From Streptomyces actuosus (lineage in GTDB: Bacteria > Actinomycetota > Actinomycetes > Streptomycetales > Streptomycetaceae): DNA of 64,000 bases. Under the pieces are notes generated by a model. The model did not search any database, was not told the DNA's origin, and was given only the letters and a program-made list of their open reading frames with translations. Shown piece by piece: positions 7,983-16,146 of the stretch (its first letter is position 1; the number at the start of each line of letters is the position of its first letter). The DNA lies in the NCBI RefSeq assembly GCF_016921115.1, contig NZ_JAFFZS010000030.1, positions 40,745 to 104,744 of the forward strand, written 5' to 3'. A program made the position numbers and the translations under genes.

Positions 7983-9926
7983 ATGTCCGCAAGCCCCGAA
8001 GCCCCCTCCGGTCGACCCGTCGTCACCGAACGGGAGGCCCGCCAGGTGGCGGAGGCCGCCCGTGAGCAGGCCTGGCGCAAGCCCAGCTTCGCCAAGGAAC
8101 TGTTCCTCGGGCGATTCCGGCTCGACCTCATCCACCCGCACCCGCTCCCGTCCGACGAGCACGTGCAGCGCGGCGAGGACTTCCTCGCCAAGCTCCGCGA
8201 CTTCGTCGAGACCAAGGTCGACGGTCCCCTCATCGAGCGAGAGGCCCGCATCCCCGACGAGGTGATCACCGGGCTCAAGGAGCTCGGCGCCTTCGGCATG
8301 AAGATCGACACCAAGTACGGCGGTCTCGGCCTCACCCAGCTGTACTACAACAAGGCGCTCGCGCTGGCCGGTTCCGTGTCCCCCGCGATCGGCGTGCTGC
8401 TCTCCGCGCACCAGTCGATCGGCGTGCCCCAGCCGCTGAAGATGTTCGGCACCCAGGAGCAGAAGGAGCGGTTCCTGCCGCGCTGCGCCCGCACCGACAT
8501 CAGCGCCTTCCTGCTCACCGAACCCGACGTCGGCTCCGACCCGGCCCGGCTCGCCACCAGCGCGGTACCCGACGGCGACGACTACGTCCTCGACGGGGTG
8601 AAACTGTGGACCACGAACGGCGTGGTCGCCGACCTGCTCGTGGTCATGGCCCGGGTCCCCAGGAGCGAGGGCCACCGCGGGGGAATCACCGCCTTCGTCG
8701 TCGAGGCCGACTCGCCCGGCATCACCGTCGAGAACCGCAACGCCTTCATGGGGCTGCGCGGCATCGAGAACGGCGTCACGCGCTTCCACGGCGTCCGCGT
8801 CCCGGCCGCCAACCGCATCGGCGAGGAGGGTCAGGGCCTGAAGATCGCCCTGACCACCCTCAACACCGGGCGGCTGTCCCTGCCCGCCTCCTGCGTCGCC
8901 GCCGGCAAGTGGTGCCTGAAGATCGCCCGCGAGTGGTCGGCGGCCCGCGAGCAGTGGGGCAAGCCGATCGCCCACCACGAAGCCGTCGGTTCGAAGATCT
9001 CCTTCATCGCCGCCACCACCTTCGCGCTGGAGGCGGTCACCGACCTCGCCTCGCAGATGGCCGACGAGGACCGCAACGACATCCGCATCGAGGGCGCCCT
9101 CGCCAAGCTCTACGCCTCCGAGATGGCCTGGCTGATGGCCGACGAACTCGTCCAGATCCGCGGCGGCCGGGGTTTCGAGACCGCCGAGTCCCTGCGCGCC
9201 CGCGGCGAGCGCGGTGTGCCCGCCGAACAGCTCCTGCGGGACCTGCGCATCAACCGCATCTTCGAGGGCTCCACCGAGATCATGCACCTGCTGATCGCGC
9301 GGGAGGCCGTCGACGCCCACCTGTCCGTCGCGGGCGACCTCATCGACCCCGAGAAGTCCCTGCAGGACAAGGCCAGGGCGGGCGCGAACGCGGGCGTCTT
9401 CTACGCGAAGTGGCTGCCGAAACTCGTCGCCGGCCCCGGCCAGGTGCCGGGCGCCTTCGGCGAGTTCAAACGCGAGGTGGACCTCTCGGTGCACCTGCGC
9501 CACGTCGAGCGCCACGCCCGCAAGCTCGCCCGCTCCACCTTCTACGCCATGTCCCGCTGGCAGGGCCGCATGGAGGCCAAGCAGGGCTTCCTCGGCCGCG
9601 TCGTCGACATCGGCGCCGAACTGTTCGCGATGAGCGCCGCCTGCGTCCGTGCCGAGCTGCTGTACCGCCGGGGCGACCACGGCCGCGAGGCCTACCAGCT
9701 CGCCGACGCCTTCTGCCGCCAGTCCCGTATCCGCGTGGACGAACTGTTCGACCGCCTGTGGACGAACACCGACGACCTCGACCGCAGGGTCGTCAAGGGC
9801 GTCCTCGGCGGCGCCTACACCTGGCTGGAGGAGGGCGTCATCGACACCTCCGGAGACGGTCCCTGGATCGCCGACACCCCACCGGGACCCAGCGAGAAGG
9901 AGAACGTCCACCGCCCCGTCCGGTGA
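7983..9926 (+). CDS. Acyl-CoA dehydrogenase family protein (long form)
   Basis: FAD-dependent dehydrogenase of 647 residues, longer than the usual ~380. After an N-terminal helical region the core shows LTEPDVGSDPA (residues ~180-190), KLWTTNGVVADLLVVMA, GLRGIENG, ANRIGEEGQGLKIALTTLNTGR and the end-of-core FEGSTEIMHLLIAREAV. About 200 extra C-terminal helical residues follow, as in very-long-chain (ACAD9/FadE-type) enzymes. It probably catalyses the first step of fatty-acyl-CoA beta-oxidation. The ATG at 7983 has GCGAGGTG nine bases upstream; a GTG three codons earlier is an alternative start. Monocistronic, with a hairpin terminator behind it. Chain length is unknown. Confidence 0.9.
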   Translation: MSASPEAPSGRPVVTEREARQVAEAAREQAWRKPSFAKELFLGRFRLDLIHPHPLPSDEHVQRGEDFLAKLRDFVETKVDGPLIEREARIPDEVITGLKELGAFGMKIDTKYGGLGLTQLYYNKALALAGSVSPAIGVLLSAHQSIGVPQPLKMFGTQEQKERFLPRCARTDISAFLLTEPDVGSDPARLATSAVPDGDDYVLDGVKLWTTNGVVADLLVVMARVPRSEGHRGGITAFVVEADSPGITVENRNAFMGLRGIENGVTRFHGVRVPAANRIGEEGQGLKIALTTLNTGRLSLPASCVAAGKWCLKIAREWSAAREQWGKPIAHHEAVGSKISFIAATTFALEAVTDLASQMADEDRNDIRIEGALAKLYASEMAWLMADELVQIRGGRGFETAESLRARGERGVPAEQLLRDLRINRIFEGSTEIMHLLIAREAVDAHLSVAGDLIDPEKSLQDKARAGANAGVFYAKWLPKLVAGPGQVPGAFGEFKREVDLSVHLRHVERHARKLARSTFYAMSRWQGRMEAKQGFLGRVVDIGAELFAMSAACVRAELLYRRGDHGREAYQLADAFCRQSRIRVDELFDRLWTNTDDLDRRVVKGVLGGAYTWLEEGVIDTSGDGPWIADTPPGPSEKENVHRPVR

Positions 9927-9943
9927 GAACCCGGTGAGAACAC

Positions 9944-9980
9944 GGTGAGCATCCGCGGGCCCGGCCGGCGGGTGCTCACC
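9944..9980 (+). terminator. Hairpin after the acyl-CoA dehydrogenase gene
   Basis: GGTGAGCATCCGC pairs with GCGGGTGCTCACC (13 bp including one G-U pair, 11-nt loop), 18 bp after the stop. The sequence just before repeats CGGTGAGAAC, so the stop-codon region is partly duplicated. Confidence 0.65.
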
Positions 9981-10054
9981 CCGCGTTCCGCCCCGGCCCC
10001 CCGTGAGGGGGACACCCTGTCCTGTCGCCCGCCCCTTGCGGCCACAATGGGAGA

Positions 10055-11338
10055 ATGACCGACAGTCCCGCCAGCCCAGCCAGCCCAGCACCCCTCGCCG
10101 ACCCGCACCTGGTCTACGACCCGGTGACGGGCGACGGCCCGAAGGACGTGGCGATCCTCGGCTCCACGGGGTCGATCGGCACCCAGGCCGTCGACCTCGT
10201 GCTGCGCAACCCGGACCGCTTCCGGGTCACCGCCCTCTCCGCCAACGGAGGCAGGGTCGCCCTGCTGGCCGAGCAGGCCCGCCGGCTTCGGGTGCGGACC
10301 GTCGCCGTGGCCCGCGAGGACGTCGTACCGGCGCTGCGCGACGCGCTCGCCGCCGAGTACGGCACCGGCGAGCCGCTTCCCGAGATCCTCGCCGGACCCG
10401 ACGCGGCCGCCCAGGTCGCCGCCGCCGACTCCGCCGAGTGCCACACGGTCCTGAACGGCATCACCGGCTCCATCGGCCTCGCACCCACCCTCGCCGCGCT
10501 GAAGGCGGGCCACACCCTGGCCCTGGCCAACAAGGAGTCCCTCATCGTGGGCGGCCCGCTGGTCAAGGCGCTCGCCGAGCCCGGCCAGATCATCCCCGTC
10601 GACTCCGAGCACGCCGCCCTCTTCCAGGCGCTCGCCGCCGGCACCCGCGCCGAGGTCCGCAAGCTCGTCGTCACCGCCTCCGGCGGCCCCTTCCGCGGCC
10701 GGACCAAGGACCAGCTGGCGGACGTCACCGTCGACGACGCCCTCGCGCACCCCACCTGGGCCATGGGCCCGGTGATCACGGTCAACTCCGCCACCCTCGT
10801 GAACAAGGGGCTGGAGGTGATCGAGGCGCACCTCCTCTATGACATTCCCTTCAGCCGCATTGAGGTGGTCGTGCACCCGCAGTCGTATGTTCATTCGATG
10901 GTGGAGTTCACGGACGGATCGACGATGGCGCAGGCGACGCCGCCCGACATGCGCGGGCCCATCGCCATCGGCCTGGGCTGGCCCGAACGCGTCCCCGACG
11001 CGGCGCCCGCCTTCGACTGGAGCAAGGCCTCCACCTGGGAGTTCTTCCCGCTGGACAACGAGGCCTTCCCCTCCGTGAACCTCGCCCGGCACGTCGGTGA
11101 GCTGGGGGGCACCGCCCCGGCGGTGTTCAACGCGGCGAACGAGGAGTGCGTGGACGCCTTCCTCAAGGGGAACCTGCCCTTCGCCGGAATCATGGATACC
11201 GTCATTCGGGTGGTGGAGGAGCACGGAAGCCCCCGTACGGGAACCTCACTGACGGTGCCGGACGTCCTGGAAGCGGAGGCTTGGGCGAGGGCCCGGGCCC
11301 GGGAACTGACGGCGAAGACGGCGGAGGTCCGTGCATGA
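10055..11338 (+). CDS. dxr: 1-deoxy-D-xylulose 5-phosphate reductoisomerase
   Basis: Second enzyme of the MEP isoprenoid pathway: converts DXP to MEP with NADPH and a divalent metal. The 427-residue protein has the NADPH-binding GSTGSIG (G36-G42), LANKESLIVGG, PVDSEHAALFQ (metal ligands D and E), TASGGPFRG, HPTWAMGPVITVNSATLVNKGLE and FNAANEECVDAFL. All expected catalytic blocks are intact. The N-terminus is extended by roughly 30 residues relative to E. coli and includes a short SPASPASPA repeat. Its stop overlaps the start of the site-2 protease gene (ATGA), so the two are probably translationally coupled. The dxr - protease - ispG order matches mycobacteria. Confidence 0.97.
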   Translation: MTDSPASPASPAPLADPHLVYDPVTGDGPKDVAILGSTGSIGTQAVDLVLRNPDRFRVTALSANGGRVALLAEQARRLRVRTVAVAREDVVPALRDALAAEYGTGEPLPEILAGPDAAAQVAAADSAECHTVLNGITGSIGLAPTLAALKAGHTLALANKESLIVGGPLVKALAEPGQIIPVDSEHAALFQALAAGTRAEVRKLVVTASGGPFRGRTKDQLADVTVDDALAHPTWAMGPVITVNSATLVNKGLEVIEAHLLYDIPFSRIEVVVHPQSYVHSMVEFTDGSTMAQATPPDMRGPIAIGLGWPERVPDAAPAFDWSKASTWEFFPLDNEAFPSVNLARHVGELGGTAPAVFNAANEECVDAFLKGNLPFAGIMDTVIRVVEEHGSPRTGTSLTVPDVLEAEAWARARARELTAKTAEVRA

Positions 11339-12639
11339 CGACCCTGATGATGATCCTCGGCATAGTCGTCTTCGCGGTCGGCCTGCTCGTCTCGATCGCC
11401 TGGCACGAGCTGGGGCATCTGTCCACCGCCAAGCTCTTCGGCATCCGCGTCCCGCAGTACATGGTCGGCTTCGGCCCGACCGTGTGGTCGCGCAGGAAGG
11501 GCGAGACGGAGTACGGGGTCAAGGCGATCCCGCTCGGCGGCTACATCCGCATGATCGGCATGTTCCCGCCCGGCGACGACGGCCGGATCCAGGCACGGTC
11601 CACCTCACCCTGGCGCGGCATGATCGAGGACGCCCGCTCCGCCGCCTTCGAAGAGCTGGAGCCGGGCGACGAGACCCGCCTGTTCTACACGCGCAAACCG
11701 TGGAAGCGCGTCATCGTCATGTTCGCCGGCCCGTTCATGAACCTGATCCTGGCGATCGGCCTGTTCCTCACCGTGCTGATGGGCTTCGGCATCCAGCAGC
11801 AGACCACCACCGTCAGCTCCATCTCGCCCTGCGTGATCGCGCAGAGCGAGAACCGCGACACCTGCAAGAAGTCCGACCCGGCCTCCCCGGCCGCCGCCGC
11901 GGGGCTGACGGCCGGTGACAAGATCGTCTCCTTCGACGGCCGGCCGACCGACAACTGGAACACCCTCTCCGACCTGATCCGGGACAGCGCCGGCAAGAGT
12001 GTGCCGATCGTCGTCGACCGCGACGGCCGCCGCCTCACCCTGCACGCCGACATCGCCACCAACCAGCTCGTCAAGAAGGACGCCGGCGGCGCCTACGTCC
12101 AAGGCGAGTACGTCAAGGCCGGCTTCCTCGGCTTCAGCGCTGCCACCGGCGTGGTCCGGCAGGACTTCGGCGGGTCGGTCACCTGGATGACCGACCGGGT
12201 GGGCGACGCCGTCGACGCCCTCGTCGCGCTGCCGGCCAAGGTCCCCGCCCTGTGGGACGCCGCCTTCAACGGTGCCCCCCGCGCCCCCGACTCCCCGATG
12301 GGCGTGGTCGGCGCGGCCCGCGTCGGCGGCGAGATCTTCACCCTCGACATCCCGCCCAGCCAGCAGCTGGCCATGGCCGTCTTCCTGGTCGCCGGCTTCA
12401 ACCTCTCCCTGTTCCTGTTCAACATGCTCCCGCTGCTCCCGCTCGACGGCGGGCACATCGCGGGTGCCCTGTGGGAGTCGCTGCGGCGGAACGCGGCGAA
12501 GGTGCTGCGGCGTCCGGACCCGGGCCCCTTCGACGTGGCGAAGCTGATGCCGGTGGCCTACGTGGTGGCCGGGATCTTCATCTGCTTCACCGTCCTGGTG
12601 CTGATCGCGGATGTGGTGAACCCGGTCCGGATCACCTGA
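11335..12639 (+). CDS. Site-2 intramembrane zinc metalloprotease (RseP/Rip1 type, M50)
   Basis: A 434-residue membrane protease that would cut anti-sigma factors or other substrates inside the membrane after a site-1 cut. The first transmembrane helix contains the zinc motif HELGH (H24-H28). The second catalytic motif, LDGGH (L370, D371), lies in the C-terminal helix NMLPLLPLDGGHIAGA. Between them are the conserved GFGPTVWSRRKGETEYG and PLGGYIRMIGMFPPG blocks, a second TM near residue 120-145, and one PDZ domain (DPASPAAAAGLTAGDKIVSFDG). The start overlaps the dxr stop; reading further upstream would only translate dxr out of frame. Its orthologue by position in mycobacteria is Rip1; substrates here are not known. 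Confidence 0.93.
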   Translation: MTTLMMILGIVVFAVGLLVSIAWHELGHLSTAKLFGIRVPQYMVGFGPTVWSRRKGETEYGVKAIPLGGYIRMIGMFPPGDDGRIQARSTSPWRGMIEDARSAAFEELEPGDETRLFYTRKPWKRVIVMFAGPFMNLILAIGLFLTVLMGFGIQQQTTTVSSISPCVIAQSENRDTCKKSDPASPAAAAGLTAGDKIVSFDGRPTDNWNTLSDLIRDSAGKSVPIVVDRDGRRLTLHADIATNQLVKKDAGGAYVQGEYVKAGFLGFSAATGVVRQDFGGSVTWMTDRVGDAVDALVALPAKVPALWDAAFNGAPRAPDSPMGVVGAARVGGEIFTLDIPPSQQLAMAVFLVAGFNLSLFLFNMLPLLPLDGGHIAGALWESLRRNAAKVLRRPDPGPFDVAKLMPVAYVVAGIFICFTVLVLIADVVNPVRIT

Positions 12640-13006
12640 CCGGCCCCGCCGCCACCGAACCCGAGGGCCTCGCCCTTCGTCCCCGGCCCGAACCCGCGGA
12701 CGAAGGGCGAGGCCCTCGGGCGTGGGGCCGCGGGGCGGACGACGCACCCCACCGATTCCGCACCCCCGCCCCTGTTCGCGCCCGGCCCACGTCTCGAGCC
12801 CGGTCCCGGGCGCCGCGCGCACCGGGCATCCGGACAGCATGTCCGCGGAGGCGCACACCACGCCCTCTCCGCCGACCCGGCACGCCATCGAGCGGATCGT
12901 CGGGCCGTCGTGTGCCGACGTTCGGTTCCGTGCCGTAATCTCGAAGCCCGGAGCCCGCCGCTGAACGGGGCCGGACCATGATCCACGACTTGGGGTTGCA
13001 CAGCAG
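12640..13006. other. Intergenic region before ispG
   Basis: A 367-bp stretch. It begins with the strong hairpin at 12660-12720 and has no convincing gene. A TAATCT at 12936-12941 is a plausible -10 box for ispG, but the -35 (TGCCGA at 12913-12918) is poor. Confidence 0.5.
12660..12720 (+). terminator. Strong hairpin terminator, 23-bp perfect stem
   Basis: Arms 12660-12682 and 12698-12720 are perfectly complementary over 23 bp with a 15-nt loop, beginning 21 bp after the protease stop codon. It probably ends the dxr-protease transcript and separates it from ispG. Confidence 0.85.
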
Positions 13007-14164
13007 ATGACTGCGATTTCTCTCGGCATGCCGTCCGTTCCGACCAAGCTCGCCGAGCGCCGGAAGAGCCGGCAGATCCAGGTCGGGTCGGTGGCGGTGG
13101 GCGGCGACGCGCCGGTGTCCGTGCAGTCGATGACGACCACGCGGACGTCCGACGTCGGTGCCACGCTGCAGCAGATCGCGGAGCTGACGGCGTCGGGCTG
13201 CCAGATCGTGCGGGTGGCCTGCCCGACGCAGGACGACGCCGACGCCCTGGCCACGATCGCCCGGAAGTCGCAGATCCCGGTGATCGCCGACATCCACTTC
13301 CAGCCCAAGTACGTCTTCGCGGCGATCGAGGCCGGCTGTGCCGCCGTCCGCGTCAACCCGGGCAACATCAAGAAGTTCGACGACCAGGTCAGGGAGATCG
13401 CCCGGGCGGCCGGGGACCACGGCACGCCGATCCGGATCGGTGTCAATGCCGGCTCGCTGGACCGGCGGCTGCTGCAGAAGTACGGCAAGGCCACCCCGGA
13501 GGCGCTGGTGGAGAGCGCGTTGTGGGAGGCGTCGCTGTTCGAGGAGCACGACTTCCGGGACATCAAGATCTCCGTGAAGCACAACGACCCGGTCGTGATG
13601 ATCGAGGCGTACCGGCAGCTCGCCGAGCAGTGCGACTACCCCCTGCACCTGGGGGTGACGGAGGCGGGTCCGGCCTTCCAGGGCACCGTCAAGTCCGCCG
13701 TCGCCTTCGGTGCGCTGCTCTCCCGGGGTATCGGGGACACCATCCGGGTGTCGCTGTCCGCCCCGCCGGCGGAGGAGGTCAAGGTCGGTATCCAGATCCT
13801 GGAGTCGCTGAACCTGCGGCAGCGCGGCCTGGAGATCGTCTCCTGCCCGTCCTGCGGGCGGGCCCAGGTCGACGTCTACAAGCTCGCCGAGGAGGTCACC
13901 GCCGGCCTCACCGGCATGGAGGTCCCGCTGCGCGTCGCGGTGATGGGCTGCGTCGTCAACGGTCCCGGTGAGGCCCGTGAGGCCGATCTGGGTGTCGCCT
14001 CCGGCAACGGCAAGGGGCAGATCTTCGTCAAGGGCGAGGTCATCAAGACCGTGCCCGAGTCGAAGATCGTCGAGACCCTGATCGAAGAGGCGATGAAGAT
14101 CGCCGAGCAGATGGAGGCCGAGGGCGCGGAGTCGGGCGAGCCCTCCGTGTCGGTCGCCGGCTGA
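13007..14164 (+). CDS. ispG: 4-hydroxy-3-methylbut-2-en-1-yl diphosphate synthase
   Basis: Iron-sulfur enzyme of the MEP pathway making HMBPP from MEcPP. The 385-residue protein opens with SRQIQVGSVAVGGDAPVSVQ SMTTT-type motifs and the TIM-barrel signatures VRVACPTQDDADAL, PVIADIHFQ and VRVNPGNI. The [4Fe-4S] ligands are C280 and C283 (SCPSCGR) and C315 (MGCVVNGPGEA), followed by the Glu further down. The long plant-type insertion is absent, so this is the standard bacterial form. It is also called gcpE. It follows dxr and the site-2 protease but behind a strong terminator, so it likely has its own promoter. Confidence 0.97.
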   Translation: MTAISLGMPSVPTKLAERRKSRQIQVGSVAVGGDAPVSVQSMTTTRTSDVGATLQQIAELTASGCQIVRVACPTQDDADALATIARKSQIPVIADIHFQPKYVFAAIEAGCAAVRVNPGNIKKFDDQVREIARAAGDHGTPIRIGVNAGSLDRRLLQKYGKATPEALVESALWEASLFEEHDFRDIKISVKHNDPVVMIEAYRQLAEQCDYPLHLGVTEAGPAFQGTVKSAVAFGALLSRGIGDTIRVSLSAPPAEEVKVGIQILESLNLRQRGLEIVSCPSCGRAQVDVYKLAEEVTAGLTGMEVPLRVAVMGCVVNGPGEAREADLGVASGNGKGQIFVKGEVIKTVPESKIVETLIEEAMKIAEQMEAEGAESGEPSVSVAG

Positions 14165-14668
14165 CGACGACGCACGAGAGGGCCGGCCGCCCCACGGCCG
14201 GCCCCCGGGCTCCGCGGCCCGGAGACCGGCCGACCGTGAGCGGCCGGTGAGCCGCGGCGCCGCCGGTGGAGGGTGAGCGTCCGCGGCACCGGCCGTCGTT
14301 CCGGCGGCCGGGTGGCCGCCGTTCCGGCCGCGTGGGTCCGTTCTCACCGGCCGCACCGTCGTCTCGCGTTCCCCGCGCCTGACTTCTCGCCCCCTCGCTT
14401 GCTCCCCGGCGCGCGGGCGACCGGCTGCCTCGCCGTGACCACCGCGGACCGCCTCCAGGCCCGGGCCGCACCCCCGGGACCCGCTCGCCGTCCGCCGTCC
14501 GCGAGGTGTCGGAAAGCCCCCTGCCCCGTCGGTCCCCTGAGCGGGTCCCAGCCTCATCGGCCACGTGCGGATCTCCCGCCGCAGCCTGCCGTCCCACCGG
14601 GCGGCGCCGCAGATTTTCGCCGGGTACAGTGCGGAGATCAGTCGACCCCAGCGTGTGAGGCCCCGTAC
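14165..14668. other. Intergenic region before the GNAT gene
   Basis: A 504-bp region that stays open in several frames because of high G+C, but shows no ribosome binding site or recognisable protein. A TACAGT at 14625-14630 could be the -10 element for the downstream acetyltransferase gene (about 35 bp before its start). Confidence 0.5.
14180..14204 (+). terminator. Hairpin after ispG
   Basis: GGGCCGGCCG and CGGCCGGCCC form a perfect 10-bp stem with a 5-nt loop, 15 bp past the ispG stop. No T-run. Confidence 0.65.
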
Positions 14669-15517
14669 GTGTTGACCCAGACCACCTCACGGGTCCTCCA
14701 ACCGAGCGACCTGGACGCCGCCCTCGCGGTGCTCGACCGCGAGCCGGTCGTCAACGCCTTCGTGACCGCCCGCGTGCAGGTCGCGGGACTGGACCCGTGG
14801 CGCCTCGGCGGGGAGATGTGGGGCTGGTACGAGGACGGCATGCTGACGTCCCTGTGCTACGCGGGCGCCAACCTGGTCCCGATCTGCGCCACCCCGCGCG
14901 CCGTCCGCGCCTTCGCCGACCGCGCCCGCCGGGCCGGCCGCCGCTGCTCCTCCGTCGTCGGCCCCGCCGGTCCCACCGCCGAGCTGTGGAGCCTCCTCGA
15001 ACCGCACTGGGGCCCCGCCCGCGACATCCGCACCCGCCAGCCGCTGATGGCCACCGACCGCATGCCCGCCGACGTCGCTCCCGACCCCTACGTCCGCCGC
15101 GTCCGCAAGGACGAGATGGAGACGATCATGCCGGCGTGCGTGGCGATGTTCACCGAGGAGGTCGGTGTCTCGCCGCTCGCCGGTGACGGCGGTCTCCTCT
15201 ACCAGGCCCGCGTCGCCGAACTCGTCGGCGCCGGACGGTCCTTCGCCCGCCTCGACGACCGCGGCCGGGTCGTGTTCAAGGCGGAGATCGGCGCCGCCAC
15301 CCCCCAGGCGTGCCAGATCCAGGGCGTGTGGGTGGCTCCCGAGTACCGCGGGCAGGGCTTCGCGGCCCCCGGCATGGCCGCGGTCCTGCGCTACGCCCTC
15401 GCCGACGTCGCCCCGGTCGTCAGCCTCTACGTCAACGACTACAACACCCCGGCCAGAAGGACGTACGAGCGCGTAGGCTTCCAGGAGGTCGGTGCCTTCA
15501 TGAGCATCCTTTTCTGA
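14669..15517 (+). CDS. GNAT-family acetyltransferase with N-terminal DUF4081 domain
   Basis: A 282-residue protein. The N-terminal half (PSDLDAALAVLDREPVVNAF, then LGGEMWGWYEDG, LCYAGANLVPI) is the DUF4081 domain found in actinobacteria. The C-terminal half is a GNAT fold with the acetyl-CoA loop VWVAPEYRGQGFAAPGM and the LYVNDYNTPARRTYERVGF tail. The same gene type follows ispG in mycobacteria, supporting the call. I chose the GTG at 14669; the TTG directly after it is an equally possible start. The frame stays open further upstream but that part looks non-coding. Acceptor substrate unknown. Confidence 0.88.
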   Translation: MLTQTTSRVLQPSDLDAALAVLDREPVVNAFVTARVQVAGLDPWRLGGEMWGWYEDGMLTSLCYAGANLVPICATPRAVRAFADRARRAGRRCSSVVGPAGPTAELWSLLEPHWGPARDIRTRQPLMATDRMPADVAPDPYVRRVRKDEMETIMPACVAMFTEEVGVSPLAGDGGLLYQARVAELVGAGRSFARLDDRGRVVFKAEIGAATPQACQIQGVWVAPEYRGQGFAAPGMAAVLRYALADVAPVVSLYVNDYNTPARRTYERVGFQEVGAFMSILF

Positions 15518-15542
15518 GCCGACGCCCCTGTACGCTCCCCGC

Positions 15543-16073
15543 ATGGACGCTGTGATCGGCCCCCTGGATCTCTCCGCCCACGTCGACGAGGCGCTGGCGG
15601 TCCAGGCAGTCGCGTTCGGCCTCGGTGCCGACGAGGTGGCCGTCCGCCGCCAGATCGTCCTCCGGCACATGACCCACCGGGGAGCCAGGGCCCTCGGCGC
15701 CACCGTGGGCGGCACCCTCGTCGGCTTCGTCTACGGCATGCCCAACGACCGCTCCCACTGGTGGTCCACTGTCGTGGAGCCCTACCTGCGCGCCCGGGGC
15801 CACGAGCACTGGCTCGACGACTCCTTCGTCATCACCGAACTGCACGTCCACCCCGCGCACCAGCACCGCGGCATCGGCCGCAGCCTCATCACCACGATCA
15901 CCGACTCCGCCGACGAACCCCGCTCGATCCTCTCCGCGATCGACACCGACAGCCCCGCGCGCGCTCTGTACCGCTCCCTCGGCTACGAGGACCTGGCGCG
16001 GCAGGTGCTCTTCCCCAGCGCGCCCAAGCCGTACGCCGTCATGGGGGCCCCACTTCCCCTGCGTCGCGGCTAA
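15543..16073 (+). CDS. GNAT-family N-acetyltransferase
   Basis: A 176-residue single-domain acetyltransferase. The acetyl-CoA-binding motif is ITELHVHPAHQHRGIGRSL (residues ~98-116; the R/Q-x-x-G-x-G/A loop is HRGIGR) and the C-terminal ARALYRSLGYEDL is typical of GNATs. It lies 25 bp after another GNAT gene on the same strand and probably shares its transcript, ahead of proS. The two GNATs are not recent duplicates: their lengths and domains differ. Substrate unknown. Confidence 0.88.
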   Translation: MDAVIGPLDLSAHVDEALAVQAVAFGLGADEVAVRRQIVLRHMTHRGARALGATVGGTLVGFVYGMPNDRSHWWSTVVEPYLRARGHEHWLDDSFVITELHVHPAHQHRGIGRSLITTITDSADEPRSILSAIDTDSPARALYRSLGYEDLARQVLFPSAPKPYAVMGAPLPLRRG

Positions 16074-16146
16074 CCGATTTCCGGGCACGCCCGCCACCCG
16101 GCTAACCTCCTTGCCATCACCCTTACCCGGCAGGAGTACAAGAACC